A stretch of DNA of 64,000 nt from Cellulomonas denverensis (GTDB taxonomy: Bacteria > Actinomycetota > Actinomycetes > Actinomycetales > Cellulomonadaceae): the NCBI RefSeq assembly GCF_012396125.1, contig NZ_JAAXOX010000007.1, positions 79,459 through 143,458 of the forward strand, in the 5' to 3' direction. Below, in pieces: positions 36,123-46,592 of this stretch (position 1 is its first letter; the number at the start of each line of letters is the position of its first letter). A program made the translations under genes and the position numbers. The notes below the pieces were generated by a model, which saw only the letters and a program-made list of their open reading frames with translations, searched no databases and was not told where the DNA came from.

Positions 36123-36989
36123 GTGCCCCAGCCGCGAACCGACGACCGCCCCGCCGCGCCGCCGCGCGACCCGGCCGCCGCGCCCCGGCGCACGCTCTGG
36201 CAGGTCGCCCGCACGCCGCGGATGATCGGCCTGCTGATCCTGTTCCTGGCCGCCGCCGCGGTCTGTGCCCGGCTCGGGATCTGGCAGCTCGACCGCGCCG
36301 AGATCCGCGGCGCCGCCGCCCAGCAGGCCGCCCTGGAGGAGACCGAGGCCGCCCCGCCGGTGCCGATCGACGACGTGCTCGCCCCGCAGAGCAGCTTCGA
36401 CGGCGCACTGGTCGGCCGCCGGGTGATCGCCACCGGGCAGTACGAGGCCGACGGGCAGCTGCTGGTCGCCGACCGGGTGCTGCACGGCGAGACCGGCTGG
36501 CTGGTGCTCACCCCGCTGCGCACCGACTCCGGCGCCGTGCTGCCGGTGGTCCGCGGCTGGGTCGACGACCCCGACTCGCCGGTGCTGGCCGTGCCCGAGG
36601 GCGAGGTCACGGTCACCGGGTACCTGCAGGCCTCCGAGGACTCCGGCCAGGCGCCGGACGCCCTGCCCGCCGGGACCACCGACTCGATCTCCTCCGCCGA
36701 ACTGCTCGGCGTCTGGGGCGGGCCGATCTGGACCGGCTACGCCGTGCTGTCCGAGTCCGATCCCGCGCAAGACCCCGGCCTGGAGCTGCTCGGCCCGCCG
36801 ACCCGCTCCGGCACCGGGCTGAACATCCAGAACCTGGGCTACGCCGCGCAGTGGTGGGTGTTCGGCGGCTTCGCGGTGTTCCTGTGGATCCGGCTGGTCC
36901 GGGACGAGATGCTGCGGTCTTCCGGCACCGACCCGTTCGCCGAGCTCGCCGCGGAGGACGACCCGGCCGCACCGGAGCCCGCCCCCTGA
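36123..36989 (+). CDS. SURF1-family cytochrome oxidase assembly protein
   Basis: About 288 residues. A short Pro/Arg-rich N-terminus precedes a membrane helix (MIGLLILFLAAAAVCARLGI), an extracytoplasmic SURF1 domain with GIWQLDRAEIRGAAA, QLLVADRVLHGETGWLVLTP and VRGWVDD, and a C-terminal helix (WWVFGGFAVFLWIRLVRDE). SURF1 proteins help assemble heme-copper oxidases. GTG 36123 is preferred over GTG 36120 because TACCGT (36111-36116) lies six bases upstream, as in other leaderless genes here. Neighbouring genes give no functional link. Confidence 0.85.
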   Translation: MPQPRTDDRPAAPPRDPAAAPRRTLWQVARTPRMIGLLILFLAAAAVCARLGIWQLDRAEIRGAAAQQAALEETEAAPPVPIDDVLAPQSSFDGALVGRRVIATGQYEADGQLLVADRVLHGETGWLVLTPLRTDSGAVLPVVRGWVDDPDSPVLAVPEGEVTVTGYLQASEDSGQAPDALPAGTTDSISSAELLGVWGGPIWTGYAVLSESDPAQDPGLELLGPPTRSGTGLNIQNLGYAAQWWVFGGFAVFLWIRLVRDEMLRSSGTDPFAELAAEDDPAAPEPAP

Positions 36990-37144
36990 TCCCTGGCGCT
37001 ACACCGCCGTCTGGCACGCCCCGCGCTGATCCGGCCCGGACACCGCCTCCCCGCACCGCATGACATCGGACACATCGACGCGCACACTGGCGAAGAACGC
37101 GCGCGACCCATGGCACCACCCGTCCACGGACCGGGAGACTGACG

Positions 37145-37735
37145 ATGGAACGCATGACGAAGGCGGCTGTCGCGATCGGGGGCGCCGCGGTGCTCCTGCT
37201 CGGCGGCGCGGGCACCCTGGCGTACTGGACGGATGACGGCACCGCCGCCGGCACCGATCTGTCCTCCGGCTCACTGACCGTCGATCCGGGCACCTGTGCG
37301 GCCTGGGCCTACACGGCGGCCGAGGGCGGCGGGGCGGTCACCGAGATCGTTCCCGGCGACACGGTCGAGACCACCTGCACCTTCGAGGTGACCGGCACCG
37401 GCGACCACGTCGGGGTTGCCGCCGTGGTGGTCAGCGACAGTGCCTTCACCGGGGCGGGCGCGCTGCCGGCCGCGCTCACGACCTCGGTGTCCGAGGTCAC
37501 CCTGGCCGGGACGACCCTCGCCGTCGACCCCGCCGGCACCCTGGACCAGCCGGTGGCGCTGGACCCGGGCACGGCGGAGGACCTGTCGGCCGTGGTGACC
37601 GTCGACTTCCCCTACGGCACGGCGGCGGACAACACGACGCAGGTCAGCACCGCCACGCTCGACGACCTCACGGTCACGGTGCAGCAGGCCCACTGCGGCC
37701 CGTCGGCGACCCCGGCCTGCGTCGCGGGGCCGTGA
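37145..37735 (+). CDS. Secreted protein with SipW-cognate (alternate-type) signal peptide
   Basis: A 196-residue exported protein. The N-terminus (about 1-40) has the TasA/CalY-like alternate signal pattern: a hydrophobic helix ending GGAGTLAYWTDDGTA followed by LSSGSLTVDPG. The remainder is Thr/Val-rich beta structure with a C-terminal Cys pair. Such proteins are processed by SipW-type signal peptidases and form fibres or surface layers in Bacillus; the function in actinobacteria is unknown. Its stop overlaps the GTG of the signal peptidase gene, the first of four such overlaps in this operon. Confidence 0.82.
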   Translation: MERMTKAAVAIGGAAVLLLGGAGTLAYWTDDGTAAGTDLSSGSLTVDPGTCAAWAYTAAEGGGAVTEIVPGDTVETTCTFEVTGTGDHVGVAAVVVSDSAFTGAGALPAALTTSVSEVTLAGTTLAVDPAGTLDQPVALDPGTAEDLSAVVTVDFPYGTAADNTTQVSTATLDDLTVTVQQAHCGPSATPACVAGP

Positions 37736-38301
37736 TCGGCGGGCCCACCGGTCGGATGCGGGGGGTGCTGCGGTTCGTCCGGCTGGCCGGGTCGACGATG
37801 CTGGTCGGCGTGGCCGGGCTGGCGCTGCTCGCGGGCGTCCTGGTGCCGCGGATCGCCGGTGCGACGCCGTATGTCGTGCTGACCGACTCGATGGCGCCGG
37901 GGATGCCGAGCGGGTCATTGGTGGTGGTGCGGCCGGTCGCCGCCGAGGACGTGGCGGTCGGCGACGTGATCACCTACCAGCTCCGGTCGGGGGAAGAACA
38001 GGTCGTCACGCACCGGGTGGAGGCGATCGGCACCCGGGTCGGCGGCGAGCGCGTGTTCACCACCCGCGGGGATGCGAACACCGTCGCCGACCTGCGGCCG
38101 GTGCGGGCGGTGCAGGTGCGCGGCGAGCGCTGGTACGCCGTGCCGTACCTCGGCCGGGTCTCCGCGCTGCTGACCGGGTCCGAGCGGCAGGCGGTCGCGA
38201 CGGTGCTCGCGGCGGTGCTGCTCGGCTACGGCGCCTGGCAGGTGGTGCAGGCCCGGCGCGAGCGCGGACGCCCGATGCCGGCCCCGGGGGTGGCGACGTG
38301 A
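37732..38301 (+). CDS. sipW: Signal peptidase I, SipW/ER type
   Basis: A 189-residue membrane peptidase with an N-terminal helix (about 20-42), catalytic S53 in LTDSMAPGMPSG, H94 in VTHRV replacing the Lys of ordinary bacterial signal peptidases, and an Asp in TRGDANTVAD (D114 or D120). A second helix follows near 155-172. This Ser-His-Asp arrangement is that of SipW and eukaryotic signal peptidases. It is coupled by GTGA overlaps to both neighbours and probably processes the alternate-signal proteins encoded around it. Confidence 0.9.
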   Translation: MIGGPTGRMRGVLRFVRLAGSTMLVGVAGLALLAGVLVPRIAGATPYVVLTDSMAPGMPSGSLVVVRPVAAEDVAVGDVITYQLRSGEEQVVTHRVEAIGTRVGGERVFTTRGDANTVADLRPVRAVQVRGERWYAVPYLGRVSALLTGSERQAVATVLAAVLLGYGAWQVVQARRERGRPMPAPGVAT

Positions 38302-39035
38302 GGGCCCGCGCCGGCGCCTCGGTCCTCGCCGCGCTCGCGGTGGTGCTGCTGCTCGCGCCCTCGGCGAGCGCCGCGAATCCGGGCGAGGAGGTCGGACTCA
38401 GCCGGGACGGCGTGACCTGGTCGCCCGACCTGACCACCGACCTGTTCGATCCCGCGATGGTGTGGGTGCCCGGCGACGACGAGGTCACCACGCTGTACGT
38501 CCGCAACCAGTCCGGGGAACCGGCCCGTGGCTTCGCCCAGGTGCTGGTGGGGCCGGAGGACGCGGAGTTCGCCGAGGACCTGCGGGTGCGCACCCGGTAC
38601 GACGGCGGCGCCTGGACCGTGGGCGCGACCTCCCGGACGACCGGCTTCGCCGTGGGGGCGGTGCTGCGGATCGACATCGGGGTGCAGTTCGACCCGGTCT
38701 CGGGCAACGAGAGCGAGGGGCGGGCGGTGCCGCTCGCGGTGCGCGTGGTGCTCGCGAGCGTCATCCCGGGCCGGGACGTCGACCCCACGCCGAGCCCCGG
38801 CACGCCGGTGGGTGGTGCGGGCGGCGGTGCGGTGCCGGCCCCCGCGGGTGCGCCGGTGGTCGGGGACGTCGCGGCCGGGGACGGTGCCGTCGGCGCGGGC
38901 GCGGCGGTCCGCTACGGCGGGCTGCTGGGTGCCACCGGCGCCGACGCGCTCCGGGTCCTGGTCGCCGCCGGGGTGCTGGTGCTCACCGGCGCCTGGTTCC
39001 TGGTCGCGCGCCGGCATCGACGGGGTGCACCGTGA
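38298..39035 (+). CDS. Secreted, C-terminally membrane-anchored protein of the SipW cassette
   Basis: A 245-residue protein with a standard Sec signal peptide (VLAALAVVLLLAPSASAANP), a beta-rich domain of about 130 residues, a Pro/Gly/Ala-rich stalk (about 155-205) and a C-terminal helix followed by RRHRRG. LGATGAD just before the helix resembles a sortase signal but does not match LPxTG or LAxTG, so plain membrane anchoring is equally likely. It has no YW alternate-signal motif, unlike three of its neighbours. It may be the surface anchor for the other products. Confidence 0.7.
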   Translation: MRARAGASVLAALAVVLLLAPSASAANPGEEVGLSRDGVTWSPDLTTDLFDPAMVWVPGDDEVTTLYVRNQSGEPARGFAQVLVGPEDAEFAEDLRVRTRYDGGAWTVGATSRTTGFAVGAVLRIDIGVQFDPVSGNESEGRAVPLAVRVVLASVIPGRDVDPTPSPGTPVGGAGGGAVPAPAGAPVVGDVAAGDGAVGAGAAVRYGGLLGATGADALRVLVAAGVLVLTGAWFLVARRHRRGAP

Positions 39036-39577
39036 CCGCCCCGGCCGGGCAGCCGCCGCGCCGCGGCCGCCGGGCCGCCCTCACCGCCGTGGGCGTGGTG
39101 GCCGGCCTGATCCTCGGGATCGGCGGTGCCTGGGCGTACTGGACCGCGACCGGCACCGCCCCCGCGCCACCGGCGCTCACCTCCGGCAGCCTCGACATGA
39201 CCGTGAACGGCACGCTGGCCGGTCAGGGCGGGACGGTCGCGCTCGGCACGGCGCTGACGCTGACCGACGCCCGGCCGACGATGGGCGACTCCGCGGCGGT
39301 CACGGTCGGCAACACCGGCAGCACGCCGTTCCAGGTGACGGTCACCCCGAGCGCGCAGGGCACGCTCGCGCCGTACCTGGTGTCCACCGTGGCCTACGGC
39401 GGGACGGTCTCGGGCTCGGGGTGCACCGGCGGGAGCGCCACCCCGGCCGTCATCGAGCCCGGCGGCATGCTCAGCGTCTGCGTGGCCGTGACCGTCGACG
39501 CCTCCGCGCCGGCCTCGGCCCAGGGCACCACCGGGTCGGTGGCGCTGTCCGTCGTCGCCACGCAGGTGACGCCGTGA
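39032..39577 (+). CDS. SipW-dependent-type secreted protein
   Basis: A 181-residue protein with an alternate-type signal peptide: basic start PPRRGRRAALTAVG, hydrophobic helix, then GGAWAYWTATGTAP and LTSGSLDMTVNG. The mature part is rich in Thr, Ser and Gly with two Cys, suggesting a disulfide-bonded beta sandwich. It starts at GTG 39032 overlapping the previous stop, and its own stop overlaps the next GTG. Confidence 0.8.
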   Translation: MTAPAGQPPRRGRRAALTAVGVVAGLILGIGGAWAYWTATGTAPAPPALTSGSLDMTVNGTLAGQGGTVALGTALTLTDARPTMGDSAAVTVGNTGSTPFQVTVTPSAQGTLAPYLVSTVAYGGTVSGSGCTGGSATPAVIEPGGMLSVCVAVTVDASAPASAQGTTGSVALSVVATQVTP

Positions 39578-40107
39578 ACCGCCGACCGCCCCGCCACCGT
39601 GGCCGTCCCGTGCTCGCCGGGCTGCTGGCCGGGCTGCTGGCCGGGGTGGTGGCCGGGTTCCTCGCCGCCACCGGGGTGGTCACCGGGGCGCCCGCGAACG
39701 GGTACTGGCAGGACCAGGCCACGGTCACCAGCGGCACCTTCACCACCTGGGTGGTCACGGATGTCGCCTGTCCGAATCCGGCCTGGGGGTCGGGGCACCG
39801 GCTGAGCTGGACCGCGCCGGCGGGGTCCAGCTCGGTCGCGACGCTGACCGTCTCACCCAGCCCCAGCGGTTTCACGTCCTGGGCCTCGACGTTCCGGGTC
39901 GGCACCCCCGACACCGACGGATCGCCCGCCGAGTGGGGCATCACCACGTCGAACCTGTTCGAGACCACCCAGTTCGACGGCACCTGGACCCTGGTCGTGA
40001 CGCCCCCGGCGCCCACCGGTGGCTGGACCGCGACCCGCACCGGCACCTGGACGCTGCACTACACCAGTGGTACCAGCGGAACGAACACCTGCACGGTCAA
40101 CCCGTGA
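39574..40107 (+). CDS. Secreted protein with SipW-type N-terminus, last gene of the cassette
   Basis: A 177-residue protein. A basic N-terminus and a hydrophobic helix (VLAGLLAGLLAGVVAGFLAA) lead to ANGYWQDQATVTSGTFTTW, a variant of the YW...SGT alternate-signal pattern. The mature part is Trp/Thr-rich with two Cys and ends GTNTCTVNP. Coupled by GTGA to the gene before. Only 9 bases separate its stop from that of the convergent ABC transporter gene, and no hairpin terminator was seen. Confidence 0.78.
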   Translation: MNRRPPRHRGRPVLAGLLAGLLAGVVAGFLAATGVVTGAPANGYWQDQATVTSGTFTTWVVTDVACPNPAWGSGHRLSWTAPAGSSSVATLTVSPSPSGFTSWASTFRVGTPDTDGSPAEWGITTSNLFETTQFDGTWTLVVTPPAPTGGWTATRTGTWTLHYTSGTSGTNTCTVNP

Positions 40108-40116
40108 GCCGGCCGG

Positions 40117-41850
40117 TCACTCGCGCTGCCAGGACTCCCAGAGCGCTGCGTAGTCGCCGCCCGCGGCGACCAGGTCGTCGTGCGGGCCGATCTCGGTGAT
40201 CCGGCCGCCGTCGACCACGGCCACCCGGTCCGCGTCGTGCGCGGTGTGCAGGCGGTGGGCGATCGCCACCACGGTGCGGCCGGCCAGCACGGAGGACAGC
40301 GAGCGTTCCAGGTGCCGGGCGGCCCGCGGGTCGATCAGCGAGGTCGCCTCGTCCAGCACCAGGGTGTGCGGGTCGAGCAGCACCAGCCGGGCCAGCGCGA
40401 TCTGCTGTGCCTGCGCCGGGGTCAGCGCCACCCCGCCGGAGCCGACGCCGGTGGCCAGACCCTCGGGCAGTGCCTGCACCCAGTCCCAGGCGTCCACCGC
40501 CCGCAGCGCGCGTTCCAGGGCGGCGTCGTCCGCCTCCGGGTCGGCCAGCCGCAGGTTGTCCGCCAGCGGGCCGACGAACACGTGGTGCTCCTGGGTGACC
40601 AGGGCGACGTGCCCGCGCAGCTCGTCCAGCGGCAGGTCGACCAGCGGCACGTCGCCGACGGTGACGCTGCCGCCGGTGGGCGGGTGGATGCCGGCCAGCA
40701 TCCGGCCGAGGGTGGACTTGCCGGCGCCGGACGGTCCGACCACGGCCAGGCGTTCGCCGTCGGTCAGGTCCAGGTCGACGCCGTGCAGCACGTCGTGGCC
40801 CGGGCGGTAGGCGTAGCGCACGGCCTGGGCCCGGACGTGCTCGTCGTCGGGCCGGTCGGTGCCCTCCTCGCGGTCCGGCCGGACGTCGGCCACCCCGATG
40901 ATCCGGGCCAGCGAGGTCGCGCCGACCTGGATCTCGTCCAGCCAGAAGATCAGCTCGCCGATCGGGTTGATCACCTGGATCGCGTACAGCGCGACGGTGG
41001 TGACCGCTCCCACGGTGGCGTGGCCGGTGGAGATCAGGAAAGCGCCCCAGATCAGCACGGTCACGACCGGCAGGACGAACGAGGTGTCGACCCCGGGGAA
41101 CAGCACCGAGCGCAGATTGAGGGTGGCCGACTCGGCCTGGAAGGCCTCGCGCAGGTCGGCGTCCAGCCGCCGGCGCCGCCGGGCACCCAGGCTGAGCGCG
41201 TCGACGGTGCGGGCGCCCTCCACCGACTCGGTGAGCGTGCCGTTGATGGTGGCGTAGGCGGCGGACTCGCGCAGGTAGGCCTTGGTGGCCCGGCGCAGGT
41301 ACCACCGGGAGATCCCGATCAGCAGCGGCGCACCGGTGAACAGCCCGAGCGCCACCAGCGGGCTGGTCAGGATCGCGGCGACCACGGTCAGCAGGGTGGT
41401 CGCGGTGGTGACCAGCACCCGGGGCACGCCGAACCGCACGGTGTACTGCACCCGGTCGATGTCGGTGGTGGTGCGAGCGACCAGGTCACCGGTGCCGGCC
41501 CGCTCCACGGTGGACAGCGGCAGCCGGGTGACGGTGGCGATGAACTGCTCGCGCAGATCGGCGAACACCGTCTCGCCGAGCACCATCGCCGCGCGCTGGG
41601 CGTAGCGGATCAGCACGGTCTGGGCGAGCACCGCGATCACCAGCACCAGGATCGTGCGATCGGCGGTGGCGGTGGTGGTGCCGGCCTGCACCGCGTCCAC
41701 CAGCCGGCCGAGCAGCCACGGACCGGCCAGCCCGGCGGTGGCCGCCAGCACGTGCAGCGTGACCACCCAGGACAGCGAACGGCGGTGGCGGCGCAGCAGC
41801 TCGGCGGTGTGGCGGCGCAGCGTGGGGCCGTCAGCGACCGGCAGTCGCAT
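40117..41850 (-). CDS. ABC exporter half-transporter with intact Walker motifs and degenerate signature
   Basis: A 577-residue membrane-ATPase fusion: six-helix exporter domain (about 20-310) and nucleotide-binding domain (about 335-570). Walker A GPSGAGKST (about 370-378), Walker B LVLDEATS and the switch His in VAIAHRL are intact, but the signature is LTPAQ instead of LSGGQ. Its ATG lies within the end of the upstream ABC gene (20-base overlap), implying co-translation and heterodimer formation. Substrate unknown. Confidence 0.9.
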   Translation of the reverse strand: MRLPVADGPTLRRHTAELLRRHRRSLSWVVTLHVLAATAGLAGPWLLGRLVDAVQAGTTTATADRTILVLVIAVLAQTVLIRYAQRAAMVLGETVFADLREQFIATVTRLPLSTVERAGTGDLVARTTTDIDRVQYTVRFGVPRVLVTTATTLLTVVAAILTSPLVALGLFTGAPLLIGISRWYLRRATKAYLRESAAYATINGTLTESVEGARTVDALSLGARRRRRLDADLREAFQAESATLNLRSVLFPGVDTSFVLPVVTVLIWGAFLISTGHATVGAVTTVALYAIQVINPIGELIFWLDEIQVGATSLARIIGVADVRPDREEGTDRPDDEHVRAQAVRYAYRPGHDVLHGVDLDLTDGERLAVVGPSGAGKSTLGRMLAGIHPPTGGSVTVGDVPLVDLPLDELRGHVALVTQEHHVFVGPLADNLRLADPEADDAALERALRAVDAWDWVQALPEGLATGVGSGGVALTPAQAQQIALARLVLLDPHTLVLDEATSLIDPRAARHLERSLSSVLAGRTVVAIAHRLHTAHDADRVAVVDGGRITEIGPHDDLVAAGGDYAALWESWQRE

Positions 41851-43612
41851 GGCGGGTCACCTCCTCGGTGGACTCGTCGTCGTCGGAACGGGAGACCACG
41901 CGGCGGTAGGCGGCGTGGCCGGACATCAGGGTGCGGTGCGGGCCGGTGGCGGTGACCCGGCCGTCCTCGATCAGGGCGACCTCGTCCACCGCGTCCAGCA
42001 CCAGCGGGCTGGCGGAGACGATCACGGTGGTGCGCCCGCGCCGGTGCTCGGCCAGGCGCTGGGCTATCCGGGCCTCGGTGTGTGCGTCCACCGCGCTGGT
42101 CGGCTCGATCAGGATCAGCACCTCGGCGTCGGTGAGCAGCGCCCGGGCCAGGGCGACCCGCTGGCGCTGACCGCCGGACAGCGACCGGCCCTTCTCCTCC
42201 ACCTCGCCGTCCAGCCCGCCGGGCACCGAGTCGAGCACGTCCCCGGCGTCGGCTACCCGCAGCGCGGTGAGCAGGTCCTCGCGCCCGGCGCCGCCGCGCA
42301 CGTCCAGCTCGTCGATCAGGGTGCCGGTGAACAGGTGCGGGGTGGACTCGGCGACCACGATCCGGCCGCGGACCTCGGTCAGCCCGAGTTCGCGCAGCAT
42401 GGTGCGGCCCCACGTCACCTCGGACAGGGCGGGGTCGTCGCCGGCGGACCGGGCGGGGGCGTGCCGGCCCAGCCGCAGTGCGATCCGCGCGGTGTCGTCC
42501 GGGTCGGCGCCGACCACGGCCAGCAGCCGCCCGGGGCGGACCACCAGGCCGGAGCGCTGGTCGACCAGCTCCTGGTCGCCCGCGGGGGAGGGCGCGAGCA
42601 CGGCCGGGTCGTCGTGGCCGGCCACCGGCACCCGCAGCACGTTCAGGATCTTGCGGGCACCGACCAGCGCGCGGGTGATCACCCGGATCGCCTCGCTGGC
42701 GGTCCACAGCGGCTGGGTCAGGAAGGCCGCGAAGCCGTAGAACGACACCAGCTGGCCGGGGGTGATCTCCCCGGCGATCGCCAGCCGGGCGCCCGACCAG
42801 ACCACCACGGCCAGGAACAGCCCGGGCAGCAGGGTCTGCAGCGCGTCCAGGAACGACTGGGTCTGCGCCACGGCGACCCCGGTGCCGCGCACCTTCTGCG
42901 ACTGCTCGCGGTAGCGCGCGCTGAACACCTCCTCGCCGCCGATGCCGCGCAGGATCCGCAGCCCGGAGACGGTGTCGGCGCCCAGGGTGGTCAGCCGGCC
43001 GGTCGCCTCACGCTGGGCGGCCTGGCGGCGTTGCAACGGCGGGACCAGCAGGGAGAGCACCGCCACCACCACCGGCAGCCCGAGCAGCACCAGCAGCCCC
43101 AGCGGGGTGGAGATGGTCAGCAGCACGACGCCGAGGGTGAGGTAGGCGACGATCCCGCCGATCAGCCGCGGCAGGATGTGGAAGACCTCGCCCATCCGCA
43201 GCGCGTCGGAGGCCACCGTGGCGACCACCTCGCCGGTGGGCAGCGTCTCGGTGACCGCGTCGCCGGTCCGGGTGACGTGGTGGCCGATCTGCTGCGAGGA
43301 GCCGAGGGCGGCGCGCAGCCAGTTCTCCACGTCCAGCCGGTGGCCCCACACGTTCGTGCCGACCTGGGTCATCCCCAGGGCGAACAGCAGCAGGCATCCG
43401 CTCCACAGGCCGGAGCTCAGCCCGTGGGTGAGACCGTCGTCGACGACGATGCCCAGGGCCAGCGGCTGCATGGCGGCGGCGACGTTGCCGATGATCGCCA
43501 TCACGGTGGCGCCGAGCAGCACGCCGAGCTGGCGGCGGCTCAGCCATCGCAGGTAGGCCCACGGTCCGGTGAGCGGCGGGTGCCCGGGTTCGGGCTCAGG
43601 AAGGGGACGCAC
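41831..43612 (-). CDS. ABC exporter half-transporter with degenerate Walker A/B and intact signature
   Basis: About 593 residues: exporter membrane domain plus nucleotide-binding domain. The Walker A site reads VVGADPDDTARIALRL with no GKS/T, Walker B reads LILIEPTSAVD with the usual Asp replaced, and the switch His is missing (VIVSASPL). The signature LSGGQRQRVALARAL is perfect. It is thus the non-catalytic half that supplies a signature to its partner at 40117-41850. GTG 43612 is chosen; TAGCGT lies eight bases upstream, and the longer frame to 43726 lacks support. Confidence 0.87.
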   Translation of the reverse strand: MRPLPEPEPGHPPLTGPWAYLRWLSRRQLGVLLGATVMAIIGNVAAAMQPLALGIVVDDGLTHGLSSGLWSGCLLLFALGMTQVGTNVWGHRLDVENWLRAALGSSQQIGHHVTRTGDAVTETLPTGEVVATVASDALRMGEVFHILPRLIGGIVAYLTLGVVLLTISTPLGLLVLLGLPVVVAVLSLLVPPLQRRQAAQREATGRLTTLGADTVSGLRILRGIGGEEVFSARYREQSQKVRGTGVAVAQTQSFLDALQTLLPGLFLAVVVWSGARLAIAGEITPGQLVSFYGFAAFLTQPLWTASEAIRVITRALVGARKILNVLRVPVAGHDDPAVLAPSPAGDQELVDQRSGLVVRPGRLLAVVGADPDDTARIALRLGRHAPARSAGDDPALSEVTWGRTMLRELGLTEVRGRIVVAESTPHLFTGTLIDELDVRGGAGREDLLTALRVADAGDVLDSVPGGLDGEVEEKGRSLSGGQRQRVALARALLTDAEVLILIEPTSAVDAHTEARIAQRLAEHRRGRTTVIVSASPLVLDAVDEVALIEDGRVTATGPHRTLMSGHAAYRRVVSRSDDDESTEEVTRHATAGR

Positions 43613-43724
43613 GATCGAGAACGCTACGGGTGAGAACCGACACACAGGAACGTGATTTCGATCCGTGGATCGCGCCGGTGGGGGAGAATCGGCGCCAGCC
43701 ATCATCCGCATCGAGAGGACCACC

Positions 43725-44173
43725 ATGTCGCAGACCCCGGCGGCTGCCCAGGGCCCCGCAGACCCTGCAGTCCCCGCCGACCCTGCCGCCCGTGCCGTCG
43801 CCGTCGCCCGCGCCCGGCTGACCCGCTACCGCGTGATGGCGTGGATCACCGGGACCATGCTGCTGGTGCTCTGCCTGGAGATGCTGCTCAAGTACGTCTT
43901 CCACGCCGGTGGCCTGGACGCCGCCGGGCACCCGGAGCCGGTGCTGGGCACCTGGGTCGCGATCGTGCACGGCTGGATCTACGTGCTCTACCTGGTCACC
44001 GTCGCCCAGCTCTGGTCCGCGATGCGCTGGACCGCCGGCCGGCTGATCACGATGGCGCTGGCCGGTGTGGTGCCGGTGATGTCCTTCGTGCTGGAGCGCC
44101 GGGTGCACGCGGACGCGCTGGCCAGGATCCGGCGGGTGGAGGCGCAGTCCTCCGCGGCCACTACCCTGGACGG

Positions 44174-44177
<4 letters not shown>
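43725..44177 (+). CDS. DUF3817 integral membrane protein
   Basis: A 150-residue protein with an Ala/Pro-rich N-terminus of about 45 residues and three predicted membrane segments ([49 protein letters not shown]), matching actinobacterial DUF3817. Its role is unknown. It is commonly found directly upstream of guaA, as here, where the guaA GTG overlaps its stop by four bases. The ATG at 43725 follows GAGAGGA. Confidence 0.85.
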
Positions 44178-45765
<1,588 letters not shown>

Positions 45766-45774
45766 TGACCCGCC

Positions 45775-45807
45775 ACGGCCCGGCACCCCTCGCGGGTGCC
45801 GGGCCGT
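45775..45807. terminator. Terminator between guaA and aroD
   Basis: A perfect 14-bp stem (45775-45788 and 45794-45807) with a 5-nt loop lies between the convergent guaA and aroD stops. Confidence 0.85.
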
Positions 45808-45821
45808 CGTGTGTGTGCAGC

Positions 45822-46592
45822 TCAGTCCTGGTGCACCAGCGCCAGGGTCCGGCGCAGCGCGTCCACCTCGACCTGGCCGGGGGCGGAGGCCGCTCCCACG
45901 GTGCCGAAGGTCGCCGCGGAGCCGAAGACGCCACCGGCGAGCCGGGACACCACGCCGGTGCCGGCCATCGCCATCGTGATCAGCGGCTGGTCGACCCGGC
46001 GGCGGACCGCGAGGGTGGCGGACAGCAGGGTCAGCACGTCCTCCGGCGACCGCGGCATGACGGCGATCTTGAGCACGTCGGCGCCCTGCTCGGCCATCGC
46101 CAGCAACCGCCGCTCGATCTCCTCCCGGTCCGGGGTGCCGTCGAAGTCGTGGTTCGAGGCGACCACCGGGACACCGGCGTCGTGGGCGGCGGCGATCACC
46201 CGCGCCGCGGTGGCGTGCCGGAGTTCCACGTCCACCAGGTCGGCGATCCCGGCCTCCAGCAGTGCCCGGTAGACCACCAGGTACTCCTCGCCGGGCATCG
46301 GCAGCTCGCCGCCCTCGGCCCCGGTGCGGATGGTGGCCAGCAGCGGCAACCCGTCCAGCGCGGCGACCAGGGCCCGGCCGGCCTCGACCACGGCCGCCAG
46401 GTCGGAGCCGCCGGCCAGCAGGTGGTCCACCCGCCACTCGACCAGGTCGGGCCGGGCGGCGACCACCGGGGCGGCCTGGGCGACCAGTTCGGCGGGGGTG
46501 CGGGCGGTCAGCGGCACGATCACCGCGGGGGTGCCGGTGCCGAGGGTGACCCCGCGGACGGTGACCGGGCGGCGGGCGTCGAGGTCGGTCAT
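45822..46592 (-). CDS. aroD: 3-Dehydroquinate dehydratase, type I
   Basis: It interconverts 3-dehydroquinate and 3-dehydroshikimate through a lysine Schiff base. The 256 residues show the type I pattern: EWRVDHL near 52, LLATIRTGAEGG, catalytic H148 in SNHDFDGTP, Schiff-base K175 in DVLKIAVMP, and TMAMAGTGVVSRLAGGVFGS. Actinobacteria normally use the unrelated type II enzyme for biosynthesis, so a type I enzyme inside a transport and CoA-metabolism cluster points to quinate/shikimate use. The ATG overlaps the upstream dehydrogenase stop by one base (TGATG). Confidence 0.95.
   Translation of the reverse strand: MTDLDARRPVTVRGVTLGTGTPAVIVPLTARTPAELVAQAAPVVAARPDLVEWRVDHLLAGGSDLAAVVEAGRALVAALDGLPLLATIRTGAEGGELPMPGEEYLVVYRALLEAGIADLVDVELRHATAARVIAAAHDAGVPVVASNHDFDGTPDREEIERRLLAMAEQGADVLKIAVMPRSPEDVLTLLSATLAVRRRVDQPLITMAMAGTGVVSRLAGGVFGSAATFGTVGAASAPGQVEVDALRRTLALVHQD

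Noticed and set aside
38298..39035. Canonical sortase substrate
   Set aside because: The motif before the C-terminal helix is LGATG, which does not fit LPxTG or LAxTG, and no sortase gene lies in the window.
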